This document shows positions 22,440 through 34,573 of a stretch of 64,000 nucleotides of DNA, piece after piece. Where the stretch lies: positions 607,018 through 671,017 of the forward strand of contig WFMF01000025.1 of the NCBI GenBank assembly GCA_011033025.1. Direction: 5' to 3'. Position 1 is the first letter of the stretch. Each line of letters begins with the position of its first letter. The DNA is from Beroe forskalii (lineage: Eukaryota > Ctenophora > Nuda > Beroida > Beroidae). Both the position numbers and the translations under genes were made by a program. The notes below the pieces were generated by a model. The model was not told the DNA's origin, searched no databases, and saw only the letters and a list, made by a program, of their open reading frames with translations.

Positions 22440-23800
22440 CACAGAAAAAGGACTATTTTGTAGTTACCCATAGGGCTGAAAATGGGGTTTTTAGTCCATC
22501 ACTCAAGAACAAAAGGGTGTAGGACTTTTAAACCATGTTCTTCCCCATAATGTGATGATTCTGCATAGGCTAGAGTACTCGTTCAGTTCTCTGTAGCGAC
22601 CTTCAGATTTTATTTATTAAATAGGGGCAATTTTGGGGTTACACGTAGGGCTAAAAAGGGGGTTTCCGTCCATAACTCTGAAACGAAAGGGGTTAGGACT
22701 TTGAAACCATGTTCTACCCCCCATAATGTGATGATTCTGCATAGGCTAGGGTCCTCGTTCAGTTCTCTACGACCTTCAGATTTTATATATCAAATAGGGG
22801 CAATTTTGGGGCTATGTGTAGGGCTAAAAAGGGGTTTTTCGTCCATAACTCTGAAACGAAAGGGGTTAGGACTTTGAAACCATGTTCTACCCCCCATAAT
22901 GCGATGATTCTGCATAGGCTAGAGTTCTTGTTCAGTTCTCTACGACCTTCAGATTTTATATATTAAATAGGGGCAATTTTGGGGCTACGCATAGGGCTCA
23001 AAAGGGGTTTTTCGTCCATAACTCTGAAACTAAAGGGGTTAGGGCTTTGAAACCATGTTCTACCCCCCATAATGTGATGATTCTGCATAGGCTGGAGTCC
23101 TCGTTCAGTTCTCTACGACCTTCAGATTTTATATATTAAATAGGGGCAATTTTGGGGCTATGTGTAGGGCTAAAAAGGGGTTTTTCGTCCATAACTCTGA
23201 AACGAAAGGGGTTAAGACTTTGAAACCATGTTCTACCCCCCATAATGCGATGATTCTGCATAGGCTAGAGTCCTTGTTCAGTTCTCTACGACCTTCAGAT
23301 TTTATATATTAAATAGGGGCAATTTTTGGGCTACGTGTAGGGCTTAAAAGGGGTTTTTCGTCCATAACTCTGAAACTAAAGGGGTTAGGGCTCTGAAACC
23401 ATGTTCTACCCCCCATAATGTGATGATTCTGCATAGGCTGGAGTCCTCGTTCAGTTCTCTACGACCTTCAGATTTTATATATTAAATAGGGGCAATTTTG
23501 GGGCTATGTGTAGGGCTAAAAAGGGGTTTTTCGTCCATAACTCTGAAACGAAAGGGGTTAAGACTTTGAAACCATGTTCTACCCCCCATAATGCGATGAT
23601 TCTGCATAGATCAGTGTCCTCGTTGAGTTCTCTAGGTCCTTCGGATTCTATTTATTAAAAAGGGGCAGTTTTGGGGTTATGCGTAGGGCTAAAAAGAGGT
23701 TTTTCGTCCATAACTCCAAAATTAAGGGGTTTACGACTTTGAAACTATGCTCCGCCGCCTATGATGTGCTCATCCTGCATAGTTTGGTGTAGCGAAGTGG
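22440..23800 (-). repeat. Satellite B, array 2 (inverted, about eight copies)
   Basis: The inverse marker ctgcatag recurs at 22561, 22737, 22910, 23083, 23256, 23429, 23602 and, degenerate, 23775, again a 173-bp period. The units decay toward the right edge. Confidence 0.95.
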
Positions 23801-24900
23801 TCTGTATCTCAATCAGAAGCTGAGATATTGGCAGTCGAAGTTTTTGCCCCAATTCGGGAGAAAAGGGGTCCAAAAAAGGGATTTCCCCAACTCGGAATCC
23901 GGTGATCTTTTTTTTTGGTAAATCTGAGGACTATGAACTACCGAAAAACGTTCTCAGACCTACTTAACTATTTAGTTCACAGGGGGTTACAGTCGTACCC
24001 TTACTATTTGGCTATCCATATAATATATATAGATATATCATGATAATTGGGACCCATCTTAAAACGATGAGATCTCAATAACGGGAAATGGTACAGCCAT
24101 GATCGAGGTCACGTTTTGTTCATCTAAGATGGAAGTTTGGCTTAGGCTATAAGAGAAGTTCTGGTGACGTCATTTTCACGTCACTATTACGTCATCAACT
24201 TAGCAAAATTTTATTGCTTTTTAGCGAAAATAGGCCATTTTCGAGCGCATTTTTCACCAAGAAGGAAAGGAGATAGCTCTCTGATTTTCAGAATGATTTT
24301 AGCAAATTCAAAGAGCTTTCAGAAAATCATATGGATTATTGGGCTATCTCGATTTTTCATCGAGATATACGCGATTTTCTAAGGTACGGTGAAAAATCAA
24401 TTTCCAAATTATTGGACAAAACTTAAACGAGTGAGATGTCAAGAACTGCGACTTATCTTGAGATGAGACCGGCCAAAGTATGTTGTGCTAAGGCGGAGTT
24501 GTGGCTTAGGCTATATTGGAAGTTGGTTTGAGCCTATTTGGGTGCTGTGATGACGTCATCAAAATGTAAAACCACTAAAATAGCCTATATTTTGCGATAG
24601 AACGCTATTTTGTGCTACTTTTGGACATCTCTAACTCAAAGAGTTTTTTATCGGATTATGTTTTACTTTTAATATGCTGCTTTTTGACCTTGAGATTTAG
24701 CTGTAAAACGATTTTCAGGGAAGCGATTGGTCGAAGATTGTTGTCGTGGAAGCCAAAAATTTAACTGCAAATTGATTGAAATAATGTTTATGACGAAATT
24801 TTTTACTGTAGTCCTATTCTGTGATACGATGGTGAACTGATAATGGTTTCTCCATGTCTCGCAGTGAAAAGGGATGGGAAATATACGATGGACTAGTAGT
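23801..24900. repeat. Diverged duplicated non-coding blocks
   Basis: Two related blocks at about 24030-24400 and 24400-24720 share gtttggcttaggctata-type strings, tgacgtcat sites (24165 and 24551) and taggccatttt/tagcctatatt segments. No coding signal. Confidence 0.45.
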
Positions 24901-25215
24901 TAATGAGTTCACGCGGACGTTTTGTAGAAATTAGGGGACTTGGAAGAAATTGATATTTACACGGGATTTTTGACATGATCACGTTGCAATGAGTTTAAAT
25001 ACGACTAATGCACGTGAAATTAGATCTGGTTATATATTTCAGCACGTGAGTACACACGGACGTTTTGTAGAAATTAGGGGATTTGAAGAAATTGATATTT
25101 ACACGGGATTTTCGACTTGGTTAGGTTGAAATAGAGTTCAACACGACTAATGCACGTGAAATTGAATCTGGTTGCTATATTTCAGCACGTGAGTTCACGT
25201 GAACGATTTGTAGAA
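24901..25215. repeat. ~148-bp tandem repeat, two and a half copies
   Basis: Units share gacgttttgtagaaattagg, attgatatttacacgggatt and atttcagcacgtgag. Confidence 0.85.
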
Positions 25216-25529
25216 ATAAGAAATATATCATTTCTAGTAATTCCTAATAGAATAATGTAGTTTTGACCTCTGTCAGGTGAGCTGAGCTAGTTAGACTTTC
25301 GTGGGGCTTAGTAATGAGGGTTCGACTACGTGAGGCAAGTTGTTACTTTTTGGGTTCAAACTATATACATCTGTCAAGATATCACCACTAAACCGTTGGA
25401 CGAAGTTAACGAAACTTCAAGGGTTTGATGACAACGAACTCGAAAAGAGGCAAAATGGAACGATCACATCCAAACCAGCGGGGTTACTAGACCAACTGTC
25501 CAACGGTCGGTGGTGTAAACTTAATAGTT

Positions 25530-25640
25530 AACTGCTCATGAAATTTTGCAGGTCAGTACAGTTTGATCCAACTAAGAAAATGCTGCTTGTGAATTTTGAA
25601 TTTACCATTTTCAAGATTTACAGCCTCTCGAAAAACCCGC
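25530..25640 (-). repeat. Satellite A fragment
   Basis: Contains aactgctcatgaaattttgc and cagtttgatccaactaagaa, then tacagcctctcgaaaaaccc, matching array 2 orientation with small deletions. Confidence 0.9.
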
Positions 25641-25743
25641 AGCTCAGAGCAACACAAGGAAACGATCGTGACAATGAAATGAGTGCTCTGTGTAAGCTAC
25701 TCACTGTGTCACGCACGTGACCTGGTTCTTGTGCGGTCACGTG

Positions 25744-25918
25744 ACGCTCTCTCATGGGTCAGCTCAACAGAGTTGCGCGCTGATTGGCTGGCTTGAATAC
25801 GTGACCTGAATTCGCGTCTCCTATTGGTTAGAGATTATTCTACCATGGAGTTGTAGTTCAACCAATAGGAGCGCGCATCCAGTTCACGTGACACGCGAGC
25901 TGACCAATAAGAGAGCGT
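25744..25918. mobile_element. Foldback MITE-like element with CCAAT boxes
   Basis: Outer arms acgctctct...gtcagctc pair with gagctgaccaataagagagcgt; inner arms gcgtctcctattggtt pair with aaccaataggagcgcgc. The loop is about 25 bp. No reading frame. Confidence 0.75.
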
Positions 25919-26363
25919 CTCGTTTAGCACTTGAAGGAACAAGAGAGAAGCGCCATGAGACTGCTCTACCTCGTTACACACCAGACACACTGACGCCATG
26001 AGCAAGATAAATAAAGCATTGAATACATTGAAAAATTTAATAAGTAGTGAAATAGGTAATGAAGTAGAAACAAATTAACATTGAAAAACATTGGTAATTG
26101 AGGAAATACTTAAACTTTTAACGGTTAATTTGTTAATACAAACCAAATTAACATTGTTTAACAATGATGGCGTTTTAGCGGGCGGTGTTATGTCCCAAAA
26201 AGCGTACAAAGAGCAAAAGTAGAGCACTGAATAATAATACCTTCAAGCACGTTATTTCCGATAACCCTCATGGTGCTTCATGATTGATAACCTTCATGTG
26301 CGTGGAGAGTGGATTGTCAGCATACGGTGATAATCCGTTCTCATGAGAGAATTATAATACCTT

Positions 26364-27334
26364 CAAGCAGGTCCCATTGGGTCCCACCAGGTCCAACACA
26401 GCTTCCATTAGGTCCCATTAGGTCCCACAACGTCCCACACAGCTTCCATTAGGTCCCACCAGGCCCATTAGGTCCCACGATGGTTGTATCAGGTCCATTA
26501 GGTCCCACAGGTCCCACGGAGCTCCTATTAGGTCCCACGATGGTTGTATCAGGTCCCATTAGGTCCCACAGGTCCCACGGAGCTCCTATTAGGTCCCATT
26601 AGGTCCCACGATGGTTGTATCAGGTCTCATTAGGTCCCACAGGTCCCACGGAGCTCCTATTAGGTCCCATTAGGTCCCACGATGGTTGTCCCACCAGGTC
26701 CGATTTAGGTTCTGCAGGACTGTCACTGGGACCCTGGCTCATAATCACGTGGGATCCGACCGAAACTTTAAAGTGCCGTAATTTGAACCTTTGAGCTAGG
26801 TCCCATAAAACCCGATAGTGGGGTATATATCAGGTGGAATGGATGGAATATGTAAACTTCCACTGGGTCTCATTAGGTCAAAAAAAGGTCACCGAATTTT
26901 CTGGGGGAAACATTTTGGCTAAATTTTGTTCCCTTTTCAGGACTTATTGGAAAGGTCCCACCAGGTTGGATTACTCCAGTGGGACTGTCATTTAGGTGAC
27001 TGCCTGCTAGTATACCTACAGGAGGATCGTTGGGCGCCTGCCGGTCGTGGGATCCAGTGACCTAAACTTTAAAGTGCCATAACTTTTGAACCGTTTGAGC
27101 TAGAGATCATCATAAAACTTCTGGATGGCAGGGGTGTAGGGGTATATGGTGTGCTCAAGACCTTATGGAATGGAAGGGGAGAAAATATGATATAATTATA
27201 AACTGAAAACTGGAAAGGAAATCGGCCTAAATAGGTGTTTCCAAAAAAAGGGCATGCCCATCGTATACAGAATTTTCTGCAGAAATATTTTGGCTAAATT
27301 TTGACCCAATTATCGAGGATGAACTCTCTTTCAG
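26364..27334. repeat. AGGTCCCA-rich tandem repeats and duplicated spacer
   Basis: From 26364 to 26705 the phrase aggtcccattaggtcccac and relatives repeat, with a higher-order unit containing cacggagctcctatt. From 26740 to 26950 and 27045 to 27310 a block with aaactttaaagtgcc and attttggctaaatttt is present twice, so the spacer itself is duplicated. Confidence 0.8.
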
Positions 27335-27493
27335 GACTTCGCATTCCACTGCCTCCGGAGTAGTCTTAGTGAAGACCTCAAATCACAGCTGTTCAGCGGT
27401 GGCAGCTGCATTCAAACACACTGCAGAACTAGGAAGATTCCTCAGGAAGGTCAACAAAGGGTTCTGAAGAAGTCCAAGGAAAGGATCAAATAA
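27335..27493 (+). CDS. Possible terminal exon, product unknown
   Basis: After gaactctctttcag an open frame of 52 codons begins DFAFHCLRSSLSEDLKSQLF and ends KKSKERIK then TAA; AATAAA overlaps the stop at 27489. Good splice acceptor, amphipathic and basic composition and an immediate polyadenylation-like signal support a last exon. I do not recognise the family and no upstream exon can be tied to it with confidence. The phase 0 exit of the candidate exon at 13910-13968 would fit. Confidence 0.4.
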   Translation, partial: DFAFHCLRSSLSEDLKSQLFSGGSCIQTHCRTRKIPQEGQQRVLKKSKERIK

Positions 27494-28194
27494 AAAGGGC
27501 AGTCAGCTAAATCAGCACAATACCCGCTGCCAGCATATATGGGATCAGATGTATTATTATGGAGATTTCGGTATACCTTTGTTTTGTTTTGTATACACTA
27601 AATACGGTAAATTTTTCTTGATTGGTAATGGAAATTTAAACCGACCGGAACTGAAACTTAAACTCAGTTTTTAGTCTTGGGGACCCGGGATAAAAACGTA
27701 TTTCAGTAACTAAGATTAGGGAGATGGACCGAACCTAGCACATTTGTGCCCTTCCAGACAAGAGATTTTGTACTCCGATTTGGTGCATAGTTACGGTGGT
27801 AGTTGGGACCTTCTTATACTTTTTTTTATCCAGTTTAACATCACACGGATTTTCATTTCGGTCGTTTTTTCGGATTTTTAAATGGACTATACACCAACAC
27901 TGAAATGTACTGAAACAGACATGGGAATTATACAGACACACATGGCTTTACTACCTACTTTACCTACTTTACCTACTTGGTGCTTGAAATAAATATTAAT
28001 AAAACAGTCTGTTTTAAAATTAGCTGATTCGGGCACACCTAATCCACATGTGACATTTTTGAGTATGTAAATTTAATCTTGTGGTGAAAATTTTACACAG
28101 AAGGGCAGCCTTATACCTATTCATATTGATTAATATATGAAATGATTTGATAGTGAAGTGCCGAAAAAGTAATTAAAAGTAGTTTCTCTGCGTG
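27494..28194. other. AT-rich spacer
   Basis: A short tacctactt repeat lies at 27950-27980. Nothing else was identified. Confidence 0.4.
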
Positions 28195-28385
28195 GAGGCT
28201 GAGTAGAGGCTAATGGGGGCTAATGGGGGCTAATAGGCCTCCATAATGGAGGCTATTTTTCAAAAATTAGCCTATTGCAAGCATTAGCTTCCATGGAGCT
28301 ATGGAGGCTAATTCTTGAAATTGGCGTCCACTCAGCCTCCACTCAGCCTCCACTCAGCCTCCGTGGAGGCTAATGGAGACTAATT
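28195..28385. mobile_element. Foldback element rich in GGAGGCTA motifs
   Basis: The left side has (g)gaggctaatgggggctaat; the right side has the inverse cactcagcctcc three times and then ggaggctaatgg. The whole can fold on itself. No coding content. Confidence 0.65.
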
Positions 28386-28864
28386 TTGTTCATGTTCCTG
28401 TGGTACCCCCCCCCCCTGTGGTAACACTTTACCCTATCTGAGTGTCTGCTTGTTCATTCTTTCATTGTTCATTGTTCATGAAGCCCAAGGTCTCAAATCA
28501 CTATCATCAACTGATTCCCATTACAGCTGACAGCCGATTATGTCTCACTAAATGTATTTAATACTCTCCCATTTATAATTGATGTGCCCTTTCAGAGCTT
28601 CAGCCAATGAGAGCAGAGAACAGTTCGTGTTGCCAGCCAATCACAAAGCTCCATTACAGCCACGTGGACCAAAGGAGGGATTGCTAGTGGGTAACCTTAG
28701 CAACGCATTATACCCAGTATACATTGTATGTAGGTAAAGTAACAGCAGCTCGCCGTATAATTAGCATTTCCTTGGCGTTATGATATACATATCTTAATAC
28801 ACATGGCAGTATTGAATTTCACTTTGACTTTGGAGTGCTGGGCGTTTTGTGTGTGTATTACTGT

Positions 28865-28985
28865 GCTTTACCCTGTTACGCAGCTCTACGCGAAGGTTAG
28901 GGTCTGGGTTAGATTAGGGTTAGGGTTTTGTTAGGGGTTATGGTTTCAGGACGGCTGACGTGTCGTGAGTTTCGAGATGTCGCCC
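28865..28985. repeat. Partial telomere-like MITE copy
   Basis: Contains aaggttagggtctgggttag and agggttagggttttg, followed by gtgtcgtgag; related to the copy at 54333-54533. Confidence 0.55.
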
Positions 28986-31440
28986 ACCCCGTTGTACAGT
29001 GTAGATGATGAGTTATTTTCGTAACTTGTACCAAAGTGTACTTGACGGTTTACCTGTATACAGGTACCTTAGGAGGTTTATTTATGGAGGTTATAATTTG
29101 AGGATTTTTCAGACAAATCCCCATTTTTTCACCCACCATGATGCCGTAATTATCATATGTTACCAAAGGTAATGGCTTGAGAAAATCCTCCTATTTTTAA
29201 CAGACCAAAATTTGAAACACCGAAATTTTTTCCCCACATAAGTACACCTCCTAAGGTAAACTGTTCAGAGTGACGTCATCTCAAAGTTAATCCTGGAATT
29301 TAAATTGTAAACATTTCTAAAATTCCCACATATTCTCATCATTCACACCTCAAATGAGTGTGCTTTACGGTTTTTGTGTGTACTGTGCTTTACCCTTTTT
29401 GTGTGTATAGTGTAGATACTTACCTGTATAAACACACCAATGCTAGATCTCAAGTTTTAGAACTACAAAACTCGCCTCTTCACTGTTCATTACTGCCTTG
29501 AGTTGTTTTAGTTGCGTTTTAGTTGCTCGTATCAGAGTGTAATTGACTATTTAACTATCATACTATCATAGTATTGCTAATTCCTCACAGGATAGTGATA
29601 CCTATCAGCCATGAAATCGCCTTTAGTTGGTGAGGCTGTTTTAAAAGTATGGGTCATTCCTTCATTCGGAAATGATTGTCACTACTGGCATAAAATGACA
29701 CATTTCAAAATTTCAGCATATTCGAGAGCAATAGGTACTTCTTATATCAATACTTCAAACTCTGATTCAATCTTACATTCCAACACTGAATGTTACACAG
29801 ACATCTCTTTTCTCGCGCATACTTCCAACATTCCTCTAGATATCACACGGAAAGTAGGCTGTTTAGCACACCATTTAAGCTTTAATGATGACGTCATCAA
29901 CTCACCACTTTGAGCTATGATAATGAGTAATGACGTCATCAAATCACCACTTTGAGATATGATAATGACGTCAGCCTATGCTTTTACAAAGGTGACAGGT
30001 CACATTATTCGAACTTGCCTTACTTGGTCAAATCGCCACAGAATCAGTGGGCAGTGTTGCAGTGTATAGTGTGTGCCTTTGAACGATGTAAGGTTGTATA
30101 GCTATATGATTTGCCGATTTGGCAATATTAGAATATTGTATAGTGTGTGTAATTAATTTGATTAATTGCATACAGATTCTTTTTTTACAGTTTCTGCCCC
30201 ATAATCACTTGTGTTGGTTAGTGTAGTGGTGTAGATTAGGGACTCTTTTCAGTTGTACTATAGTGAGCGCCTCTGTGTGTTGTACCTACGAGATTTGGCA
30301 ATATTGTATAGTTAAGTAATGTGTACATTCGGCTGATGACTTTAATACATTTGTGTACATTATACACAATACATTTTGTACCCTATGATGATACGTGTGC
30401 AGATATATACTCGTTTTAGGTTTTAAGACTCATTTTTGACGCATTTTAGACGCATTTATACTTTTATACCTACCTTGTATAAATGTAATGTGTATGGTAG
30501 AATAATTTTAGACGCACTTAGACGCATTTACAAGCTGCAATATTATACGACAGCAGCTTATTGTGTATGCACTCTCAATTTAGACTGTTTATACACTGTT
30601 TATACACTGTGTTTATACACTGTGTTTATACACTGTGTTTATACACTGTGTTTATACACTGTGTTAATACACTGTGTTAATACACTGTGTTTATACACTG
30701 TGTTTATACACTGTGATTATACACTGTGTTTATACAATTCAGACAGTGATTACGGCCTCTAACTCAACACATCTGTTGAGTCCTCTACACTCAGTGTACA
30801 CTCTGTGTACATTCTCGTTTTCTGATGTTGTTGACTTCAACAGCTTTTATTATGTCTTCTTAGAAACAGTATACATTTTATTTTATCTTCTGTCAGTTAA
30901 TTTGAAGTACTTTGCTAGATTTATCGAATCTCTTGTCGCTTAGCTACAAACCCACACAGTTTATAAAATTCAGTTACTTTGAATGAATCTCGTGTCAATA
31001 TCAGTGATTACTACTTCTTGATAAGGCTTGATTGACTTGGACTCAGCAGCATGAGTCGAGAGGTTTAGTTCAACGAAAGACAAATAGGGTCAATCGATTA
31101 AGCCTAATTGGCTAATTGAATTAGAGCCTTTGTTGAAATTTGAGCACGTCAAAGTTGTAAGTACATTCTTGCCTAATCAGGTTGCTTTATCAGTTTGTAC
31201 TTATACAATTTTCGCCATTTTCTCAACTTTGCTCAATCTGTTTGATTATGTTTTCTAGTGTTGGCGTGAATGACATGATATATAGGGTAGACTGATTAAT
31301 TTTATCAAACATTGAACAGCCCATAATAGGAATCTTTGCTTCACAATATAAGCGACTCAGTAACAATTAAAAATGCCCTAAATCAGATTCCTGCTATTTC
31401 ATAGGATCCACCATGCTAACGGGAGAGGTTTTATTTTCAG
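28986..31440. other. AT-rich interval upstream of the TRIR-like exon
   Basis: Holds four TGACGTCA palindromes (29271, 29889, 29931, 29966), the middle pair inside a local duplication containing tcaccactttgag. A 13-bp minisatellite lies at 30589-30736. The upstream exon(s) and promoter of the TRIR-like gene should be here, but I could not place them. Confidence 0.45.
30589..30736. repeat. 13-14 bp minisatellite
   Basis: Repeated tgtttatacactg units, about ten copies. Confidence 0.9.
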
Positions 31441-34235
31441 TTAGATATGGTTTACACCGGCATCCAGCACTCCAGGTCTCCAAATAGACCCCCTGATGGG
31501 CAGCCCTTCGGTGGTCATGGCAACAGAGATAGTGGTAACTATGGTAACAGCGGTAACAGCGGTAACTATGGTAACAGCGGTAACTATGGTAACAGCGGTA
31601 ACTTTGGTAACAGCGGTAACTTTGGTAACAGCGGTAACTTTGGTAACAGCGGTAACTATGGTAACACTGATAACTATGGTAACACTGGCAACCATGGTAA
31701 CAGCGGTAACTTTGGTAACAGCAGTAACTATGGTAACAGCGGTAACTATGGTAACAGCGGTAACACTGGATACAATAATTACCATGACAACAGTGATAAC
31801 AACAGTTACCATGGCAACAGCGGGAATAGCAATAATAGTAATCACAACTACCAAGGTAGCAATAATCACCAAGGCAGCAGTGGGGCGTACGGTTGTCAAG
31901 GAAACGGACAATATAGCCAAGCTAATGACAGGATGACACATCCTCCCTCTCAAGATGGTTATCAGAATCCTATGATGAATCATCAGCAACCTTTCAACAA
32001 TCATCAGCCCGGCAATCAGTACAATCCGCCAATAAATCAGTACAATCCGCCAATAAATCAGTACAATCCGCCTATAAATCAGTACAATCAGTCAGGCGGC
32101 AACAGTGCAAGTGGTAACATGCCCAATAACTCTTCCAATGATTACCAAAGTCACATGGAGGGAAGGACTCACCAAGCAGCATTCGGCAGTGAGACTCGAA
32201 GTGAACCCTTCAGACAGGGGGAAGGTCCTCCAGGATCTGATTCCAGGAACCCAGACAGTGGATCAAAGCACGGCTCCCCACGACGCAGGGAGAGTCCAAG
32301 GAGCAGGGGCAGTCCAAGGAGAGACCGGAGTCAGAGGAAGGACAGGAGTCCTCGAAGGGATAGGAGCCCGCGAAGAGATCGAAGTCCGAGGAGAGATAGA
32401 AGTCCGAGAAGAAATAGAAGTCCGAGGAAGGATCGGAGTCCGAAAAAAGATCGAAGTCCCAGAAGGGATCGAAGTTCGAGAAGTCCCAAACGTCACCGAA
32501 GTTCTCGGAGGGACCGAACCCGCAGCCCCAGACGGCGGGACAGCCGCGAGCGAAGTCCGCGGCGGAAGCACGAAAGTCCTCGCAGGGCTCGAGAGAACCC
32601 CCGATCATCGTTTGAAGAACGGGAGAATGTAGATCATCATCAGCAGCAGCAGGGGTCTGGAGGGCAGCTTCAGGGTCCAGGGGGCCTGGGATGGTGGATG
32701 CGGCAGGGAACGCTTTCCAGAACGATGGCAGCTTCATGGAGATGTTCAAGAGGAGGATGGAGGAGCAGAAGCGACAGGAGGAGGAGAAGAAAAAGGCCGA
32801 AATGAAGGTAGTGTTCTCAGGGGGTTGGGAAATGAAACTTGTAAAGCAACATTACGGTTACGGTGACAGTTGGAACTGCAGTTTGCGCGTCTTTGTTATG
32901 TGCGGCTTAAGTTTGCGCGGCGTAAAGACTTATTAAGTCTATACGCCGCGCAAACTTGAGCCGCGCACAAAAAGACGTGCAAATAGCAGTTCCAACTGCT
33001 CTGTTATCATATTCGGTGCATGGGATTAGATTAAGATTATCGACTAATCAAACACTGCAACTAATTTAAACACTGCAACATGAATTTCATTTCCCACAAT
33101 TATTTTGAAAACTTAAGCCATGATACATCATGGGCATGATGACTTCAAGTCAAAATGATAGCATGCTATCATTTTGACTTAATGTCATCTTGGCATTTCT
33201 CATCGGGGAATGTTTTTAAGATGAGGCTGCGCTGAAGTATTGAGCAGGTAAAAGTAGTACGCAGGTTTGTTTCAGTTTTTATCCGAACTTGAAAATTCGT
33301 TAGGCTTTCGTTTTATCGGGGTCCAATTTCGGGATCTAATTTCGGGGTCTAATTTCGGGGTCTAATTTCGATATAATCAAACAATTACCCTCCTAAAATA
33401 ACGTTTGAGTTTCTTTTCAGACGGAGAAAAAGTCGCTGATATTTAGAAAAATCCCCCAAAAGAAGCGGCCCGTGACTGTTCGAACTCTTAGTAATCCAGT
33501 TAAAAAGGTACTCTCCTTGACCAGCATGTGTAATGTGCATTGATTGCTCCCGAAATCTATTTTGCAAAGGACAAAAAAGGGAAAAGTTTTTGTCCTGAAC
33601 AGTTTTTTATGATCAAAGCATGATTTATGTTAAATTGTAAAACCGGTCAACTGGTCTTTGTGTATTGGTTTTTGAGTAAATTAATGATGGTTGAGTAAAA
33701 TGGTTTCAGAAAAAAACTGTTGTAGGAGTAAAATGGTATCAGAGTAAACTGGTGTCAGAGTATACAGGTGTCAGTGTTAACCGGTGCCATAGTAACTGTA
33801 AGCTGATGTAAGAGTGAACTGTTGTCAGAGTAAATTAAACTGTTGTCAGGGTGAAATTGTTGTCACAGTTAGTCAGAGTAATCTGGTGGCAAAGTAAACT
33901 GGTTTCAGAGTCATCTGTTGTCAGACTAAGCTGTTGTCACTTGTCAGACTAATATCATAATCCGGTGTCAGAGACTAGGTTTCCTCTGATCAGTGAGTAA
34001 CGGTACAGTTGTTGTCACAGTTAAGTTGTCACACTAAGAGTAATCTGGTGTCATTGTAAACTGGTGTCAGAGTCTGTGATCAGTGAGTAACGGTACAGTA
34101 CTGTTCCAGGGCGCTGCAAAGAAGCCAGCAGAGGAGGAGGATAATGCGTGGGCAGCCTACATGAGGGAGGTGGAGGCTTACAAAACCAACAGCTGCGCTG
34201 ACGATGACAGGTTCAGCAGGCCCCTGTGTAAGTGA
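31441..34235 (+). CDS. TRIR: TRIR (C19orf43) homologue with repeat and RS domains
   Basis: Coding exons: 31441-32807, 33421-33507 and 34110-34235 (stop TGA). The conserved core reads AFQNDGSFMEMFKRRMEE in exon 1 and NAWAAYMREVEAYKTNSC with DDDRFSRPLCK at the end. This matches vertebrate TRIR (ANDGSFLELFKRKMEEE; DAWAKYMAEVKKYK, CGDDDKTRPLVK), a small nuclear protein reported to interact with telomerase RNA. Upstream in exon 1, an open frame from 31447 encodes NSGNYG-type repeats, QYNPPIN repeats and then an RS domain (SPRRDRSPRRDRS). That frame is one base off the TRIR core; the switch falls near the G run at 32680-32684. A missing G there would fuse them. Otherwise translation may start at Met 32691. 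All later introns are phase 0. No upstream start exon was found; the acceptor at 31440 is good. Confidence 0.82.
31530..31780 (+). repeat. Coding minisatellite (NSGNYG/NSGNFG repeats)
   Basis: Repeated ggtaacagcggtaacta/ttt units within the TRIR-like exon give an Asn/Ser/Gly/Tyr-rich, low-complexity tract of prion-like composition. Long mirror frames on the other phases and strand result from the same repeat. Confidence 0.9.
32867..32998. mobile_element. Foldback MITE, CAGTTCGAACTG family, copy 2
   Basis: Bounded by cagttggaactgc and its diverged inverse gcagttccaactg, with the family's gcgcggcgtaaag core. It lies in the intron after the first TRIR core exon, 60 bp from the donor. Confidence 0.85.
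33147..33180. repeat. 34-bp perfect palindrome
   Basis: aagtcaaaatgatagca is followed directly by its exact inverse. Weaker pairing extends outward (gatgac against gtcatc). Intronic in the TRIR-like gene. Confidence 0.95.
33650..34080. repeat. Degenerate ~20-bp repeats (GTAAACTGGTGTCAGA)
   Basis: Many imperfect copies of agagtaaactggtgtcag in the last TRIR intron. A related inverse form (gacaccagtttacag) is seen at 50513-50585. Confidence 0.8.
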
Positions 34236-34401
34236 CACCAAGTGAGGGGAACTATGGTTACTCTGTGAGGTACACCATGGCAACAAGGGGTACCAAGAAA
34301 CACCGGTAAATGGACTTTCAAGGGAGGCCATGGTGTATGAGCGGAAAGGAATTAGCTTTAAATCAAAATAACTAAGTCCGGACATTCGACAAACTGTAGT
34401 G

Positions 34402-34407
34402 AATAAA
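34402..34407 (+). terminator. Candidate polyadenylation signal of the TRIR-like gene
   Basis: AATAAA 167 nt after the stop codon and before the third foldback MITE copy. Confidence 0.55.
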
Positions 34408-34449
34408 ATTCATGTGACTGATTTGTCCTAGTTTTGTCTTGGTGATGCA

Positions 34450-34573
34450 GTGGGAGGTCGAACAGCATTTTTTGTGTGCGCGGCGTAAGTTTGCGCGGCG
34501 TACAGACATGTTATTTATATGTTTTTATGCCGCGCGAACTTCCGCCGCACACACAAATCTGCAGTTCGAACTG
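34450..34573. mobile_element. Foldback MITE, CAGTTCGAACTG family, copy 3
   Basis: The right end is intact (gcagttcgaactgtcaccg); the left end is mutated (ggtcgaacagc). The gcgcggcgtaagtttgcgcg arm is conserved. Confidence 0.85.

Noticed and set aside
26940-26998. Exon-like segment after tgttcccttttcag
   Set aside because: It belongs to a duplicated spacer; the acceptor resembles the one at 27334 but the following frame does not.
29611-29913. 100-codon plus-strand frame
   Set aside because: No domain, no splice context, and it runs into a duplicated TGACGTCA repeat.
31441-32749. Minus-strand and alternate-phase frames over the TRIR exon
   Set aside because: Shadows of the NSGNYG and RS repeats; the TRIR frame is supported by similarity.
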